Assembly: GCF_025152745.1 (NCBI RefSeq)
Contig: NZ_CP104040.1
Location: forward strand, 3,716,501 to 3,780,500
Direction: 5' to 3'
DNA length: 64,000 nucleotides
DNA from: Rhizobium sp. WSM4643
GTDB lineage: Bacteria; Pseudomonadota; Alphaproteobacteria; Rhizobiales; Rhizobiaceae
The position numbers were made by a program, and so were the translations under genes. The notes beneath the pieces are model-generated. The model did no database searches and was not told the DNA's origin. It worked only from the letters and a program-made list of their open reading frames with translations. Shown here one piece after another: positions 24,917-35,702 of the stretch (position 1 is the stretch's first letter; the number at the start of each line of letters is the position of its first letter).

Positions 24917-26359
24917 TCAGATGCCGCTCTGGCCGTCGGAACCGATATAGGCGATGCGGATCATGTTGGTGGCGCCGGGCGTGCCGAGCGGCACGCCGGC
25001 CGAGATGATGATGCGGTCGCCCGGCTTGCCGAAACCTTCGTCGGCGACGATACGGCAGGCGCGGTTGACCATGTCGTCGAGATCGGTCGCGTCATGGGTG
25101 ACGACGCAGTGCAGGCCCCAGACGACGGCAAGACGGCGTGCCGTCTTGATGATCGGCGACAGCGCCAGGATCGGCACTTGCGGACGCTCGCGCGAGGCGC
25201 GAAGGCCTGTCGTGCCCGACGAAGTGTAACAGACGATCGCCGACAGCTTCAGCGTTTCGGCGATCTGACGGGCGGCCAGCGAGATCGCATCGGCACCGGT
25301 CGCTTCCGGCTGGGCACGCTGGGCATAGATGATTCCGGGATAATGCGGCTCGCGCTCGATGGCAGTGGCAATCGACGCCATCGTCGTGACAGCTTCGACC
25401 GGATAGTCGCCCGAGGCCGATTCGGCCGAGAGCATGACGGCATCCGCACCTTCGAAAACGGCGGTCGCGACGTCGGAAACTTCGGCGCGTGTCGGCACCG
25501 GCGCCGAGATCATCGATTCCAGCATCTGCGTGGCAACGACCACTGGCTTGCCCGAACGGCGGCAGGCGCGGATCAGCTGCTTCTGGATGCCGGGAACCGA
25601 TTCGAGCGGCATTTCGACGCCGAGATCGCCGCGGGCGACCATCAATGCGTCTGACAGTTCGATGATTTCCTCGATGCGCTCGAGAGCCTGCGGCTTTTCG
25701 ATCTTCGACATCAGGCCGACGCGGCCGCGGGCGATCTTGCGCACTTCGGCGAGGTCGTCGGGACGCTGGACGAAGGAAAGCGCCACCCAGTCGACATCGT
25801 CGGTGGCAAGCACTGCGTCGAGATCGGCGCGGTCCTTGTCCGTCAGCGCGCCGACGCCGAGCAGCGTGTCGGGAAGGCTGACGCCCTTGCGGTCGGAGAT
25901 GCGCGTGCCCGAAATAACAGTCGTGACGATGCTCTTGCCGTCGCATTTTTCTGCGCGCAGGGCGAGCTTGCCGTCATCGATCAGCAGGCGGTGGCCAGGC
26001 TGCACCGATTCCAGGATCTCGGGGTGCGGCAGGTAGACGCGGCTCTGGTCGCCGAGCGCTTCGTTGTTGTCGAGCGTGAACGTTTGGCCGGGCTTCAGGT
26101 CCACCTTGCCGTCGACGAACTTGCCGACACGCAGTTTCGGTCCCTGCAGGTCGGCGAGAATGCCGATCGGCCGGCCGGAGCGCGCTTCGACCGAGCGGAT
26201 GCGCTGGATCAGCGTACGCATCATGTCGTGGCTCGCATGGCTCATATTGATGCGGAAGACATCGGCACCGGCCTGGTGCAGCTTCTCGATCATCGATTCC
26301 TCGGAGGAGGCTGGCCCGAGGGTGGCGAGGATTTTAACTTTGCGATTACGCTTCATCAA
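24917..26359 (-). CDS. pyk: Pyruvate kinase
   Basis: 480 residues. It converts phosphoenolpyruvate and ADP to pyruvate and ATP. The N-terminus KVKILATLGPASSEESMIEKLHQAGADVFRINMSH holds the Arg and Asn of the active site. MSKIEKPQALERIEEII contains the catalytic Lys and Glu, and ARGDLGVEMP plus MLESMISAPVPTRAEVSDVATAVFEGADAVMLS follow. The C-terminal domain is complete. Two consecutive Met codons start it, and the first overlaps the stop of the DUF1036 gene by ATGA, so the two are coupled. Confidence 0.97.
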   Translation of the reverse strand: MMKRNRKVKILATLGPASSEESMIEKLHQAGADVFRINMSHASHDMMRTLIQRIRSVEARSGRPIGILADLQGPKLRVGKFVDGKVDLKPGQTFTLDNNEALGDQSRVYLPHPEILESVQPGHRLLIDDGKLALRAEKCDGKSIVTTVISGTRISDRKGVSLPDTLLGVGALTDKDRADLDAVLATDDVDWVALSFVQRPDDLAEVRKIARGRVGLMSKIEKPQALERIEEIIELSDALMVARGDLGVEMPLESVPGIQKQLIRACRRSGKPVVVATQMLESMISAPVPTRAEVSDVATAVFEGADAVMLSAESASGDYPVEAVTTMASIATAIEREPHYPGIIYAQRAQPEATGADAISLAARQIAETLKLSAIVCYTSSGTTGLRASRERPQVPILALSPIIKTARRLAVVWGLHCVVTHDATDLDDMVNRACRIVADEGFGKPGDRIIISAGVPLGTPGATNMIRIAYIGSDGQSGI

Positions 26360-26841
26360 TTCTGGCTTTCTTGCGTCCCTGGGGTGTCGGAGAGTTGAAC
26401 CATCCAGCTACCCTGGCGGCCCGTATCATATTCCTTGAATCCCATCTTCTGGTAACCGCGGGCATAACAATCCTGCACACCCGTGATCTTGAATTCGTTT
26501 TCCGCCACGCACATCTGCACGTCACCCGTCCATCGTCCTCCCCGGGCGGCGTCCTCTGCGTAGAGGTAATAATAGCGCGACGGCAATTCTCCCTCGATCA
26601 ACGTGGCGCAGGTCGTTGCCGGCACCTGCCACCAGCCCTCCGTTACCCAGCCATCCTTGGCCCGGTATCCGATCGCGACGCCGACGAGATTCTGTGTTCC
26701 GTTGCAGACGCGAAAATCGGCGCGCGCGGCATCTGCGATGAAAAACGGCATGGCGGCTGCAAGAGCGAACAGAGCGAGACGGACCAGCGGCCCGGACCGC
26801 GTGAGGAAACTTGGCGCGGCTTGGATCAACACGGCTCCCAA
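26356..26841 (-). CDS. DUF1036 exported protein, upstream of pyk
   Basis: 161 residues. The start is TTG 26841 with GGAG five bases upstream; a GTG slightly inside is the alternative. A hydrophobic segment ending in AARADF is a signal peptide. The mature part has ADFRVCNGTQNLVGVAIGYRAKDGWVTEGWW and paired Cys positions (VCNG, TTCATL, MCVAE, DCYARGY), typical of DUF1036, a small periplasmic domain of unknown function. Coupling to pyruvate kinase by a four-base overlap is conserved-looking, but the link is unexplained. Confidence 0.88.
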   Translation of the reverse strand: MGAVLIQAAPSFLTRSGPLVRLALFALAAAMPFFIADAARADFRVCNGTQNLVGVAIGYRAKDGWVTEGWWQVPATTCATLIEGELPSRYYYLYAEDAARGGRWTGDVQMCVAENEFKITGVQDCYARGYQKMGFKEYDTGRQGSWMVQLSDTPGTQESQN

Positions 26842-27042
26842 ATAGCTCCACGGTTATTCGTATCCGTGTCTTCTTGCGCCGCCGTCAAGCGAAAGTCAAC
26901 GCAATGCTAATCGATTATATTTCCTTTCATAACCACCCGTCGAGGGTCCGGCTCAACCTCTCGCCGCCTGCCGCGCTTGAACCCGCCGCAGGCGCATGCG
27001 ATCACTGCGCCCAACGGCGCAATGACGAATGGCAATTCCTTC

Positions 27043-27831
27043 ATGGATGACTTCCAATCTTTCGAGATCCTATCCGGCAAACATGACAAAGGCATGGTGA
27101 TCCTCGCAGATCACGCGATGAACCGCCTTCCCGCGCGATATGGCCGGCTGGGACTTCCCGACGCGGCCTTCGCTCGACATATCGCCTATGACATCGGCAT
27201 CGAGGGCCTGACGCGGCAGCTTTCGGCAAGGCTCGGCGTTCCCGCCGTGCTTGGCGGCTTTTCGCGCCTGCTGATCGACCCCAATCGCGGCGAAGACGAT
27301 CCGACGCTGATCATGAAGATCTCCGACGGCGCCGTCATATCAGGCAATCATCCGATCACGCCGCAGGAATGGGACCACCGCATCGAAACCTTCCATCGCC
27401 CCTATCACCATGCCGTGGCCACAACGATCGACAGCGTGGCGAATGCCACTGGCAGGGCGCCACTGGTGCTGTCGCTGCACTCCTTCACGCCGGCTTGGAA
27501 GGGCATTCCCCGTTCCTGGCACGCTGCCGTCCTCTGGGACAGCGACCATCGCGCTGTTGGCCCGCTGCTTGACATGCTGCGCGCCGATCCCGATCTCGCC
27601 GTTGGCGACAACGAACCCTATGACGGCGCGCTGAAGGGCGATACCATGTACCGCCATTGCATGATTACAGGCATTCCGCATGCGCTGCTCGAGGTGCGCC
27701 AGGATCTGATCGGAGACGAGACCGGCATATCGGCATGGGCCGAACGCCTGGCGCCGATCTTTGCGGCGATGAATGCCGAACCCGCCTTGCACGAATACGA
27801 CGTTCACCTGTCACGCACCGGCCCCTATTGA
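27043..27831 (+). CDS. N-formylglutamate amidohydrolase family protein
   Basis: About 262 residues from ATG 27043; ATG 27022 and a TTG at 26977 are alternatives and none has a good ribosome-binding site. Family motifs are VILADHAMNRLP near the N-terminus (metal His), LIDPNRGEDDPTLI, ETFHRPYHHAV and LSLHSFTPAW. The family hydrolyses N-formyl-L-glutamate in histidine breakdown, but many members are separate from hut genes, as here, and act on unknown N-acylated amino acids. Confidence 0.88.
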   Translation: MDDFQSFEILSGKHDKGMVILADHAMNRLPARYGRLGLPDAAFARHIAYDIGIEGLTRQLSARLGVPAVLGGFSRLLIDPNRGEDDPTLIMKISDGAVISGNHPITPQEWDHRIETFHRPYHHAVATTIDSVANATGRAPLVLSLHSFTPAWKGIPRSWHAAVLWDSDHRAVGPLLDMLRADPDLAVGDNEPYDGALKGDTMYRHCMITGIPHALLEVRQDLIGDETGISAWAERLAPIFAAMNAEPALHEYDVHLSRTGPY

Positions 27832-27864
27832 ACGAAAGGCCCCATTTAACGAAATGGAAGCGAG

Positions 27865-28170
27865 ATGACCGCGCTCAGCAAGGAACAACAGACCGAATTC
27901 GAAGCTGCCGCCTTTCGCCGCCTCGTCGCACATCTTCGCGAACGCAGCGACGTTCAGAACATCGACCTGATGAATCTGGCCGGCTTCTGCCGCAACTGCC
28001 TGTCGAACTGGTATCGCGAAGCCGCCGAGGCCGAGGGTGTCCCGGTGACCAGGGACGAATCGCGCGAGATGGTCTATGGCATGCCCTATGAGGACTGGAA
28101 GAATCTTCACCAGAACGAGGCCTCGCCTGTGCAAAAGGCTGCTTTTGAACTGAACAACCCACACAAATAG
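27865..28170 (+). CDS. DUF1244 protein
   Basis: 101 residues with the fold-defining segment FEAAAFRRLVAHLRERSDVQNIDLMNLAGFCRNCLSNWY and REMVYGMPYEDWKNLHQ. The conserved Cys pair (FCRNC) is a hallmark of DUF1244, whose function is unknown. It follows the amidohydrolase gene by 33 bases and precedes gapR, suggesting cotranscription. Confidence 0.93.
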   Translation: MTALSKEQQTEFEAAAFRRLVAHLRERSDVQNIDLMNLAGFCRNCLSNWYREAAEAEGVPVTRDESREMVYGMPYEDWKNLHQNEASPVQKAAFELNNPHK

Positions 28171-28261
28171 CTTGGCTGGCCGCGAACGGGCTTGACCGTG
28201 ACGCCGCTTCGCGGCAGTCACTGGCATCCAAAATCGATCACCGAAAAACCAGGAGAACACG

Positions 28262-28525
28262 ATGTCTGATGCTCACGGCGTCGCCCGCGATCAGCTTCGC
28301 GCTTTCATCGAGCGCATTGAACGGCTGGAAGAAGAAAAGAAGACCATCGCCGACGATATCAAGGACGTCTATGGCGAAGCCAAGGGAACGGGCTTCGATA
28401 CCAAGATCCTGAAGAAGGTCGTGGCGCTGCGCAAGAAGGACGAGCAGGAGCGCATGGAAGAGGAAGCAATCCTCGACACCTACCTGCTTGCGCTCGGCAT
28501 GATCGAATCGCCGCCGGAAGGCTGA
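28262..28525 (+). CDS. gapR: GapR-family nucleoid-associated protein (DUF2312)
   Basis: 87 residues. GapR in Caulobacter clamps overtwisted DNA ahead of replication and transcription. The family pattern is complete: an N-terminal helix [39 protein letters not shown], then [32 protein letters not shown]. Positive residues [10 protein letters not shown] are the DNA contacts in the known structure. A strong terminator follows. Confidence 0.94.
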   Translation: MSDAHGVARDQLRAFIERIERLEEEKKTIADDIKDVYGEAKGTGFDTKILKKVVALRKKDEQERMEEEAILDTYLLALGMIESPPEG

Positions 28526-28551
28526 TCCGTCCACACCGCCCGATATCAACA

Positions 28552-28577
28552 AGCCGCCGGGCCGCTCCGGCGGCTTT
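28552..28577 (+). terminator. Rho-independent terminator after gapR
   Basis: GCCGCCGG / CCGGCGGC stem with loop GCCGCT, then TTTT. Confidence 0.85.
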
Positions 28578-28634
28578 TCGTTGGCGGAGAACGCGCCGGG
28601 TTAAACAGCGGCCTTACCTGTCGAAGCGGCCAAA

Positions 28635-28665
28635 GAAAAACCGCCGGATCGCTCCGGCGGTTTTC
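28635..28665. terminator. Bidirectional terminator before the DUF882 gene end
   Basis: AAAAACCGCCGGA ... TCCGGCGGTTTT, an eight-base stem with an A run on the left and a T run on the right. It can stop transcripts from both sides; on the minus strand it ends the DUF882 gene. Confidence 0.85.
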
Positions 28666-28686
28666 GATATTGCGTGATCGGCAGGC

Positions 28687-30528
28687 TCAGTTCGTGTTGA
28701 ACTTGCGCACTTCCATGAAGTTCACAGCCGTGCCGCTGAAGCGGGCCGGGTCGACCGAAGCGGTCTTGACGTTGAAGCCCTCGGCATAGACGGCGGTCGG
28801 CTGGGCGCGCATCGTCTGGCTAACGAACCGCGGCGCCTTGACCTGCCTGGAGGCCATTTCCAGGCGGGCATTGGTGAGCGCCCATTGCGAGATCATCTTT
28901 TCCGTCAGCTTCGGCTCGGTGCGCACCGTCGTGCGGCTGGCATCCGCTGCGGCGGCTTCCTTCTGCGTCGGGCGACCACCCTTGGCAGGAAGGCCCTGCG
29001 CCACGGCGCTTTCGTCGGCCGGTTCGTCGAAACTATCGCCAAAGCTTGCCGATTTGGTCATCGGTGCCAATGCCGCGAGTTCGAGCGGCGGCTTTGCGGC
29101 AGGCGCCTTTTGCGTCATCGCGGCGTTGATCGCCTGCTCAACCGTCTGCGGCGGAGCCTTCGACGCGATCTGGCTTTCCCCATCGTTCCGCTGCTGGTCG
29201 AGTGCGTCGGCCACGGCAGGAGACAGCGCGTCCTGATCGGCTTCGTCGGCTTCTGCCTCCGGATCGGCCTCGGCCGCAGCAAGAAGGTTCTCGGCAACGG
29301 CAGGGCGTTCGATCGGCGTCGGAACCGGCAGCCCATTTGCGCCCGTCAGCATGGGATCGGTCGACGCGACCTCGGCGTCACCAGGCGCACGGCGCTGGCC
29401 GAGAAGCGAGGGAACCGGAATGCTGTAGGCGCTGAGGTCGGCGAACTGCTGCGGCTGGGCCTGATCGACCGGAAGGGCCGTAAGAGCCTGCTGTGCGGCA
29501 TTACCCGAAGGCGGCGCTACGAGCGCGCTCGCGACTTCGCTGCCGGCGGGCTGGTTGCTGAACGCCGGGCGAACCTGCGGCACCGGCGCGTTCAGATCGG
29601 CGACTTCGGTCTGCTGCGGCTCGACAGGAGCAGGCTCGGCCTTCGGCGGCGTCGCCTTGGCAACGGCAACAGGGGTGGAATCGTCCGTCTCGTCTTCCTG
29701 CTCGTCGGCCCCGCCGCCAAAGAGCGCGGCAAACAGCGTCTTGTGCTTCGGCGCCGATTCGGAAGCGCTGGCGATCTGGATCTGCGTCCCGCTGACGCGG
29801 CGCTTATAATCGGCCATCGCCTGCTGGTAGCCCGGCAGCGGCTTGCCGTCGGCCGGAATATGGATGGTATTGCCGTTCGGGAAGAGCCGAACCAGCTCGT
29901 CGCGGCTCATGCGCGGCCAGGCGCGAACGCCGCCGACATCCATGTGCACGAAGGGCGAGCCCGACTTCGGATAGAAGCCGACGCCGCCGACCTGCATCTT
30001 CATGCCGATGCCGCGCAGCGTCGCCAGCTTGACGTCGGGAATGAAGAAGTCCATCGCCTTGCCGAGCATATGCTGGCTCTTTTCGGCGACGCCGGAATTG
30101 CGCGAGCGGCCACGCAGCATCTCGTTGGTTCCCGGCGAACGGAAACCGCAGACGACATTGATGTAGTCCCTCGAACCGCTCTGGCGATAGACTTCCCAGA
30201 TCAGGTCGAACAGCCGCGGGTCCATTTTCGTCGGCTGGTTCTTGCGCCAATCGCGCAGGAAGCGATTCAGCTGCTCCAGACCCTTGGGGTCGAACTTGCC
30301 ATTGCGCTTGTAGGTGATGACGGCTTTTTCGCCGGTATGAATGAAATAGAGCTTGAGGCTGCGGGTGTCGCCCGCTGCCTGCGAAGGCGTACTAACGAAT
30401 ACCGGTGAGGAAACCGCGAGTGCAAGAAGGGCGGCCGCAACCGTCCTTATTGCCTTTCCGCAGATGTCGGCGCACAACAAGCGCCAGCTCAAGCGCGAAG
30501 GCTTGGAATTCCCATTCAGATTCGGCAA
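28687..30528 (-). CDS. DUF882 (M15-like, YcbK) exported peptidase-like protein with long tail
   Basis: 613 residues; the start is TTG 30528 with GGGGATC upstream, and no ATG exists nearby. A signal segment (about 28-52, ending SQAAG) exports it. The catalytic-like domain (about 55-245) has YINVVCGFRSPGTNEMLRGRSRNSGVAEKSQHMLGKAMDFFI and SGSPFVHMDVGGVRAWPRM, giving the SxHxxGxAxD and HxD zinc ligands of M15 enzymes. Its role is probably peptidoglycan trimming. A long, acidic, Pro/Ala/Gln-rich disordered tail of about 300 residues (EPAPVEPQQTEVAD, DPEAEADEADQDAL) follows, with a basic C-terminal end. The tail is much longer than the family core. Confidence 0.88.
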   Translation of the reverse strand: MPNLNGNSKPSRLSWRLLCADICGKAIRTVAAALLALAVSSPVFVSTPSQAAGDTRSLKLYFIHTGEKAVITYKRNGKFDPKGLEQLNRFLRDWRKNQPTKMDPRLFDLIWEVYRQSGSRDYINVVCGFRSPGTNEMLRGRSRNSGVAEKSQHMLGKAMDFFIPDVKLATLRGIGMKMQVGGVGFYPKSGSPFVHMDVGGVRAWPRMSRDELVRLFPNGNTIHIPADGKPLPGYQQAMADYKRRVSGTQIQIASASESAPKHKTLFAALFGGGADEQEDETDDSTPVAVAKATPPKAEPAPVEPQQTEVADLNAPVPQVRPAFSNQPAGSEVASALVAPPSGNAAQQALTALPVDQAQPQQFADLSAYSIPVPSLLGQRRAPGDAEVASTDPMLTGANGLPVPTPIERPAVAENLLAAAEADPEAEADEADQDALSPAVADALDQQRNDGESQIASKAPPQTVEQAINAAMTQKAPAAKPPLELAALAPMTKSASFGDSFDEPADESAVAQGLPAKGGRPTQKEAAAADASRTTVRTEPKLTEKMISQWALTNARLEMASRQVKAPRFVSQTMRAQPTAVYAEGFNVKTASVDPARFSGTAVNFMEVRKFNTN

Positions 30529-30706
30529 CTCGATCCCCGTCAGACAGACAATGTCCCGTACTGCCTCAGATGACTGTCAAATGCGGTCACACGATGGCAA
30601 AAATGCCACACATGATCAACCTTTTCTTTACATAGTGAACGCGCCACTAACAAGTGGTTTATGACTAGTAACAAAACGTGGTTGCCTTAATCTTAACGAA
30701 AAGCGC

Positions 30707-32251
<1,545 letters not shown>

Positions 32252-32418
32252 TGTCGCCTCACTTCATGCGAAACCATAAAGCGCACTCTGACAGGAAGGC
32301 TTGAACATCCAGTTTTGAGAAACAATTGCATTTTAACGATTGGAACGGGTCATTTTCGTGCCGAAGCGACGCCTTTCATGCGCCGAAAACCCCTTGATGC
32401 GAGGCCTTCGCACGCTTA

Positions 32419-32521
32419 CAGCGCCGCGCGTCTTTTCAGACGCGCAAAGGACGCTGTAACACTTTCAATCCTCGCATCGTGCTTTCCGAAAATCGATTCC
32501 GATTTTCGGGCCGATGCGGTA
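32419..32521. repeat. Palindromic intergenic repeat, family B, copy 2, long form
   Basis: Starts CAGCGCCGCGCGTCTTTTCA and continues GGACGCTGTAACACTTTC, nearly the same as copy 1. It carries a second palindrome CCGAAAATCG att CCGATTTTCGG and outer GCATCG/CGATGC arms. It fills most of the 311-base gap before pepF. Confidence 0.8.
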
Positions 32522-32562
32522 GACAATCAGACCTGTTATGGAAGTGGAGAGGAATTGCGCCC

Positions 32563-34416
32563 ATGAAAATCAAGCTCCCGCACGCCGGCCCTCTTTTATC
32601 TCCAGCAGTGCCAGCTGGGGCCGCCGACCCGGCGCTCGGCGATCTGCCGGTCTGGAAGCTGCAGGATCTTTATCCCTCCGCTACCTCCACCGCCTTCGTC
32701 GCCGACATGGAAAAAGCCGGCAAGGCGGCAATCGCCTTTGAAGAAAAGTGGAAGGGCAAACTCACGGAGGCGGCAGCGAAGACGGGCCCTGAGGGCATCG
32801 GCGCGGCGCTGAAGGAATATGAGGCGTTGGACGACATCGTCGGCCGCCTCGGCTCCTTTGCCGGCCTCACCTATTTCTCCGACACCACCAACCCGACAAA
32901 CGGCAAGCTCTACGGCGACGTGCAGGCTAAGATCACCGAATTTTCCGGCCATCTCCTGTTCTTTGCGCTGGAACTGAATCGCATCGACGACACGGTGATC
33001 GACGCCTGCATGGTGAATGATCCCGCCGCCGGGCACTATCGCCCTTGGCTGCTCGACCTCAGGAAGGACAAGCCCTACCAGCTCGACGACAGACTGGAAC
33101 AGCTCTTCCTCGAAAAGTCGATGACATCGGCCGCTGCCTTCAACCGCCTCTTCGACGAAACCATGGCGGAACTTCGCTACGACATCGATGGCGAGAAAGT
33201 GCCGCTCGAAGTGGCGCTGAACAGGCTGCAGGAAAAAGATCCTGACGTGCGCCGCAAGGCAGCCATGGCGCTCGCCGAAACCTTCAAAGCGAATATCCGC
33301 ACCTTCACGCTGATCACCAACACCCTTGCCAAGGACAAGGAGATCGCCGACCGCTGGCGCGGCTTCGAGGACATCGCCGACAGCCGCCACCTGGCAAACC
33401 GTGTCGAGCGCGAGGTCGTCGATGCGCTGGCCGCGGCCGTCCGCGAAGCCTATCCCCGCCTTTCGCATCGCTATTACAAGATGAAGGCGAAATGGCTCGG
33501 CATGGAGCAGATGAATTTCTGGGACCGCAACGCGCCGCTTCCGGAAACCTCCAGCGCCATCATCTCCTGGCCGGAGGCGAAGGATACGGTGCTGTCGGCC
33601 TATGGTAATTTTGCCCCTGAGTTGGCGGATATCGCCAGGCGCTTTTTCGACGAACAGTGGATCGATGCCCCGGTTCGTCCCGGCAAGGCGCCCGGCGCCT
33701 TCGCCCATCCGACGGTTCCCTCGGCCCATCCCTATGTGCTCGTCAATTATATGGGCAAGCCGCGCGATGTGATGACGCTTGCCCATGAACTCGGCCACGG
33801 CGTGCATCAGGTTCTCGCCGGCGCGCAAGGGGCGCTGATGTGCCAGACGCCGCTGACGCTTGCCGAAACCGCTTCCGTCTTCGGCGAGATGCTGACCTTC
33901 CGCGCGCTTTTACAAAAGACCACCGACAAACGCGAGCGCAAGGCGATGCTCGCCCAGAAGGTCGAGGACATGATCAACACGGTCGTGCGCCAGATCGCCT
34001 TTTACGAATTCGAGCGCAAGCTGCACACCGCCCGCAAATCAGGAGAGCTCACAGCTGACGACATCGGCGAACTCTGGCTCTCCGTCCAGTCGGAAAGCCT
34101 CGGGCCGGCGATCAGCATTTCGGAAGGATACGAGACCTACTGGGCCTATATCCCCCACTTCATCCACTCGCCCTTCTATGTCTACGCCTATGCCTTCGGC
34201 GATTGCCTGGTGAATTCGCTTTATGCCGTCTACCAGAAAGCCGAGAAAGGCTTCCAGGAGAAGTATTTCGAACTGCTGAGGGCCGGCGGCACCAAGCACC
34301 ACTCGGAACTCCTGAAGCCTTTCGGCCTCGACGCCACCGACCCGTCGTTCTGGAGCCAGGGCCTGTCGATGATCGAAGGGCTGATCGACGAGTTGGAAGC
34401 GTTGGATAGGGGCTGA
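32563..34416 (+). CDS. pepF: Oligoendopeptidase F family peptidase (M3B)
   Basis: 617 residues from ATG 32563, after GGAGAGGA; 28 upstream codons overlap the repeat and are discarded. It is a zinc metallopeptidase that cleaves short peptides in the cytoplasm. The active site is MTLAHELGHGVHQ with the H-E-x-x-H-G signature, and the third zinc ligand Glu sits in LAETASVFGEML. An N-terminal Ala/Pro-rich stretch precedes the conserved PVWKLQDLYPS start of the fold. Length and motifs are normal. Confidence 0.95.
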   Translation: MKIKLPHAGPLLSPAVPAGAADPALGDLPVWKLQDLYPSATSTAFVADMEKAGKAAIAFEEKWKGKLTEAAAKTGPEGIGAALKEYEALDDIVGRLGSFAGLTYFSDTTNPTNGKLYGDVQAKITEFSGHLLFFALELNRIDDTVIDACMVNDPAAGHYRPWLLDLRKDKPYQLDDRLEQLFLEKSMTSAAAFNRLFDETMAELRYDIDGEKVPLEVALNRLQEKDPDVRRKAAMALAETFKANIRTFTLITNTLAKDKEIADRWRGFEDIADSRHLANRVEREVVDALAAAVREAYPRLSHRYYKMKAKWLGMEQMNFWDRNAPLPETSSAIISWPEAKDTVLSAYGNFAPELADIARRFFDEQWIDAPVRPGKAPGAFAHPTVPSAHPYVLVNYMGKPRDVMTLAHELGHGVHQVLAGAQGALMCQTPLTLAETASVFGEMLTFRALLQKTTDKRERKAMLAQKVEDMINTVVRQIAFYEFERKLHTARKSGELTADDIGELWLSVQSESLGPAISISEGYETYWAYIPHFIHSPFYVYAYAFGDCLVNSLYAVYQKAEKGFQEKYFELLRAGGTKHHSELLKPFGLDATDPSFWSQGLSMIEGLIDELEALDRG

Positions 34417-34514
34417 GAGCCTCTTCTCCAAAGGCGGAAGGGCCGCAACGGGTCACTTCTGCCCTTGGGGGAGAAGCGGGAAAATGCTTCACGCTCCCAA
34501 TCAGATTTTGAGCA

Positions 34515-35702
34515 ATGAGGAACAGAACAAACCGAAAGCGTGGCGTGGCTGACCAACCCTACATCCTCTTCCGCGACGACACGACCGGACAGGTGATGCT
34601 TTTCGCCGAGCCGGCAGAGATCATCGTTGCCAGGACGCGCGCCGAGTTCTTTGCAGGCCTTGCCCGGATGGAAGAGGCCAAGGCCGCAGGCAAATGGCTT
34701 GCCGGCTACATGGCCTATGAGGCCGGATACCTCTTCGAGGAAAAACTCGCTCCCTTCGCCGGGGAACATCGCGACACCCCGCTCATCTGTTTCGGCGTCT
34801 TCGACGCTCCGCAGGCCGATTCGCATCCGCTTGCCCAGCCAAAACAGCGCCTCGAAAACGAGGAATTCCTCACCGCTCCGAAAGCCGCCTGGGATTTCCC
34901 ATTATATAAGGAGCGCTTCGATCGCCTCCACCAGCACCTGCGGCTCGGCGACGCCTATCAGGCCAACCTCACCATGCCGATCGAAGCCCGCTGGAACGGC
35001 GATCCCCGTGCTGCCTTCTGGTCGCTGATCGAACGCCAGCCGGTCAAATACGGCGCGCTGGTCGATCTTCGCGGCCCGGTCATCCTGTCGCGGTCGCCGG
35101 AACTGTTCTTCCGCACCGATGAGCAGGGCTGGATCGAGACCCATCCGATGAAGGGCACGGCAAAACGCGGCAGGACTGCCGCCGAGGACGCCGAGATCAT
35201 CGAGGCGATGCGCAGCGATATCAAGACGCAGGCGGAAAACCGCATGATCGTCGATCTCCTGCGTAACGATATCTCCCGCATCACCGAGGTCGGCACGCTC
35301 GATGTCCCGAAGCTCTTCGACATCGAGACCTATCCGACCGTCCACCAGATGGTGAGCCATGTGCAGGCGAGGCTCCGCCCCGATCTTTCGATCCGCGACA
35401 TCTTTGCCGCGCTCTTCCCCTGCGGTTCGATCACCGGCGCGCCGAAGATACGGGCAATGGAAATCCTCCATGCGCTCGAGGATGTCCCGCGCGACGCCTA
35501 TTGCGGCGCGATCGGCATGATCTCGCCGACCGGCGCCCTGCGTTTTTCCGTCGCCATCCGCACGATTACGCTTTTTGAGGGCGGCGGGGCCGTCTTTAAC
35601 GTCGGCGGCGGCATCGTCTTTGATTCCACAGCCGAGGCCGAATATGAGGAATGCCTGCTCAAGGCCCGCTTCGCCATCGGCGACCAATGGATTGCGCGAT
35701 GA
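34515..35702 (+). CDS. pabB: Aminodeoxychorismate synthase component I
   Basis: 395 residues from ATG 34515; a GTG at 34545 (VADQPYILFRDD) is a likely alternative since the first ten residues are Arg-rich. It is a chorismate-binding enzyme making aminodeoxychorismate for folate. THPMKGTAKRG is the chorismate-lyase-type loop with the key Lys, and NRMIVDLLRNDISRI, FPCGSITGAPKIRAMEIL and GAVFNVGGGIVFDSTAEAEYEECLLKA are core motifs. It overlaps pabC by ATGA, so the two successive enzymes are coupled. Glutamine would be channelled from a separate PabA. Confidence 0.94.
   Translation: MRNRTNRKRGVADQPYILFRDDTTGQVMLFAEPAEIIVARTRAEFFAGLARMEEAKAAGKWLAGYMAYEAGYLFEEKLAPFAGEHRDTPLICFGVFDAPQADSHPLAQPKQRLENEEFLTAPKAAWDFPLYKERFDRLHQHLRLGDAYQANLTMPIEARWNGDPRAAFWSLIERQPVKYGALVDLRGPVILSRSPELFFRTDEQGWIETHPMKGTAKRGRTAAEDAEIIEAMRSDIKTQAENRMIVDLLRNDISRITEVGTLDVPKLFDIETYPTVHQMVSHVQARLRPDLSIRDIFAALFPCGSITGAPKIRAMEILHALEDVPRDAYCGAIGMISPTGALRFSVAIRTITLFEGGGAVFNVGGGIVFDSTAEAEYEECLLKARFAIGDQWIAR

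Noticed and set aside
28885..30408. 507-residue plus-strand frame over the DUF882 gene
   Set aside because: Arg-rich shadow; the other strand has the signal peptide and M15-like zinc motifs.
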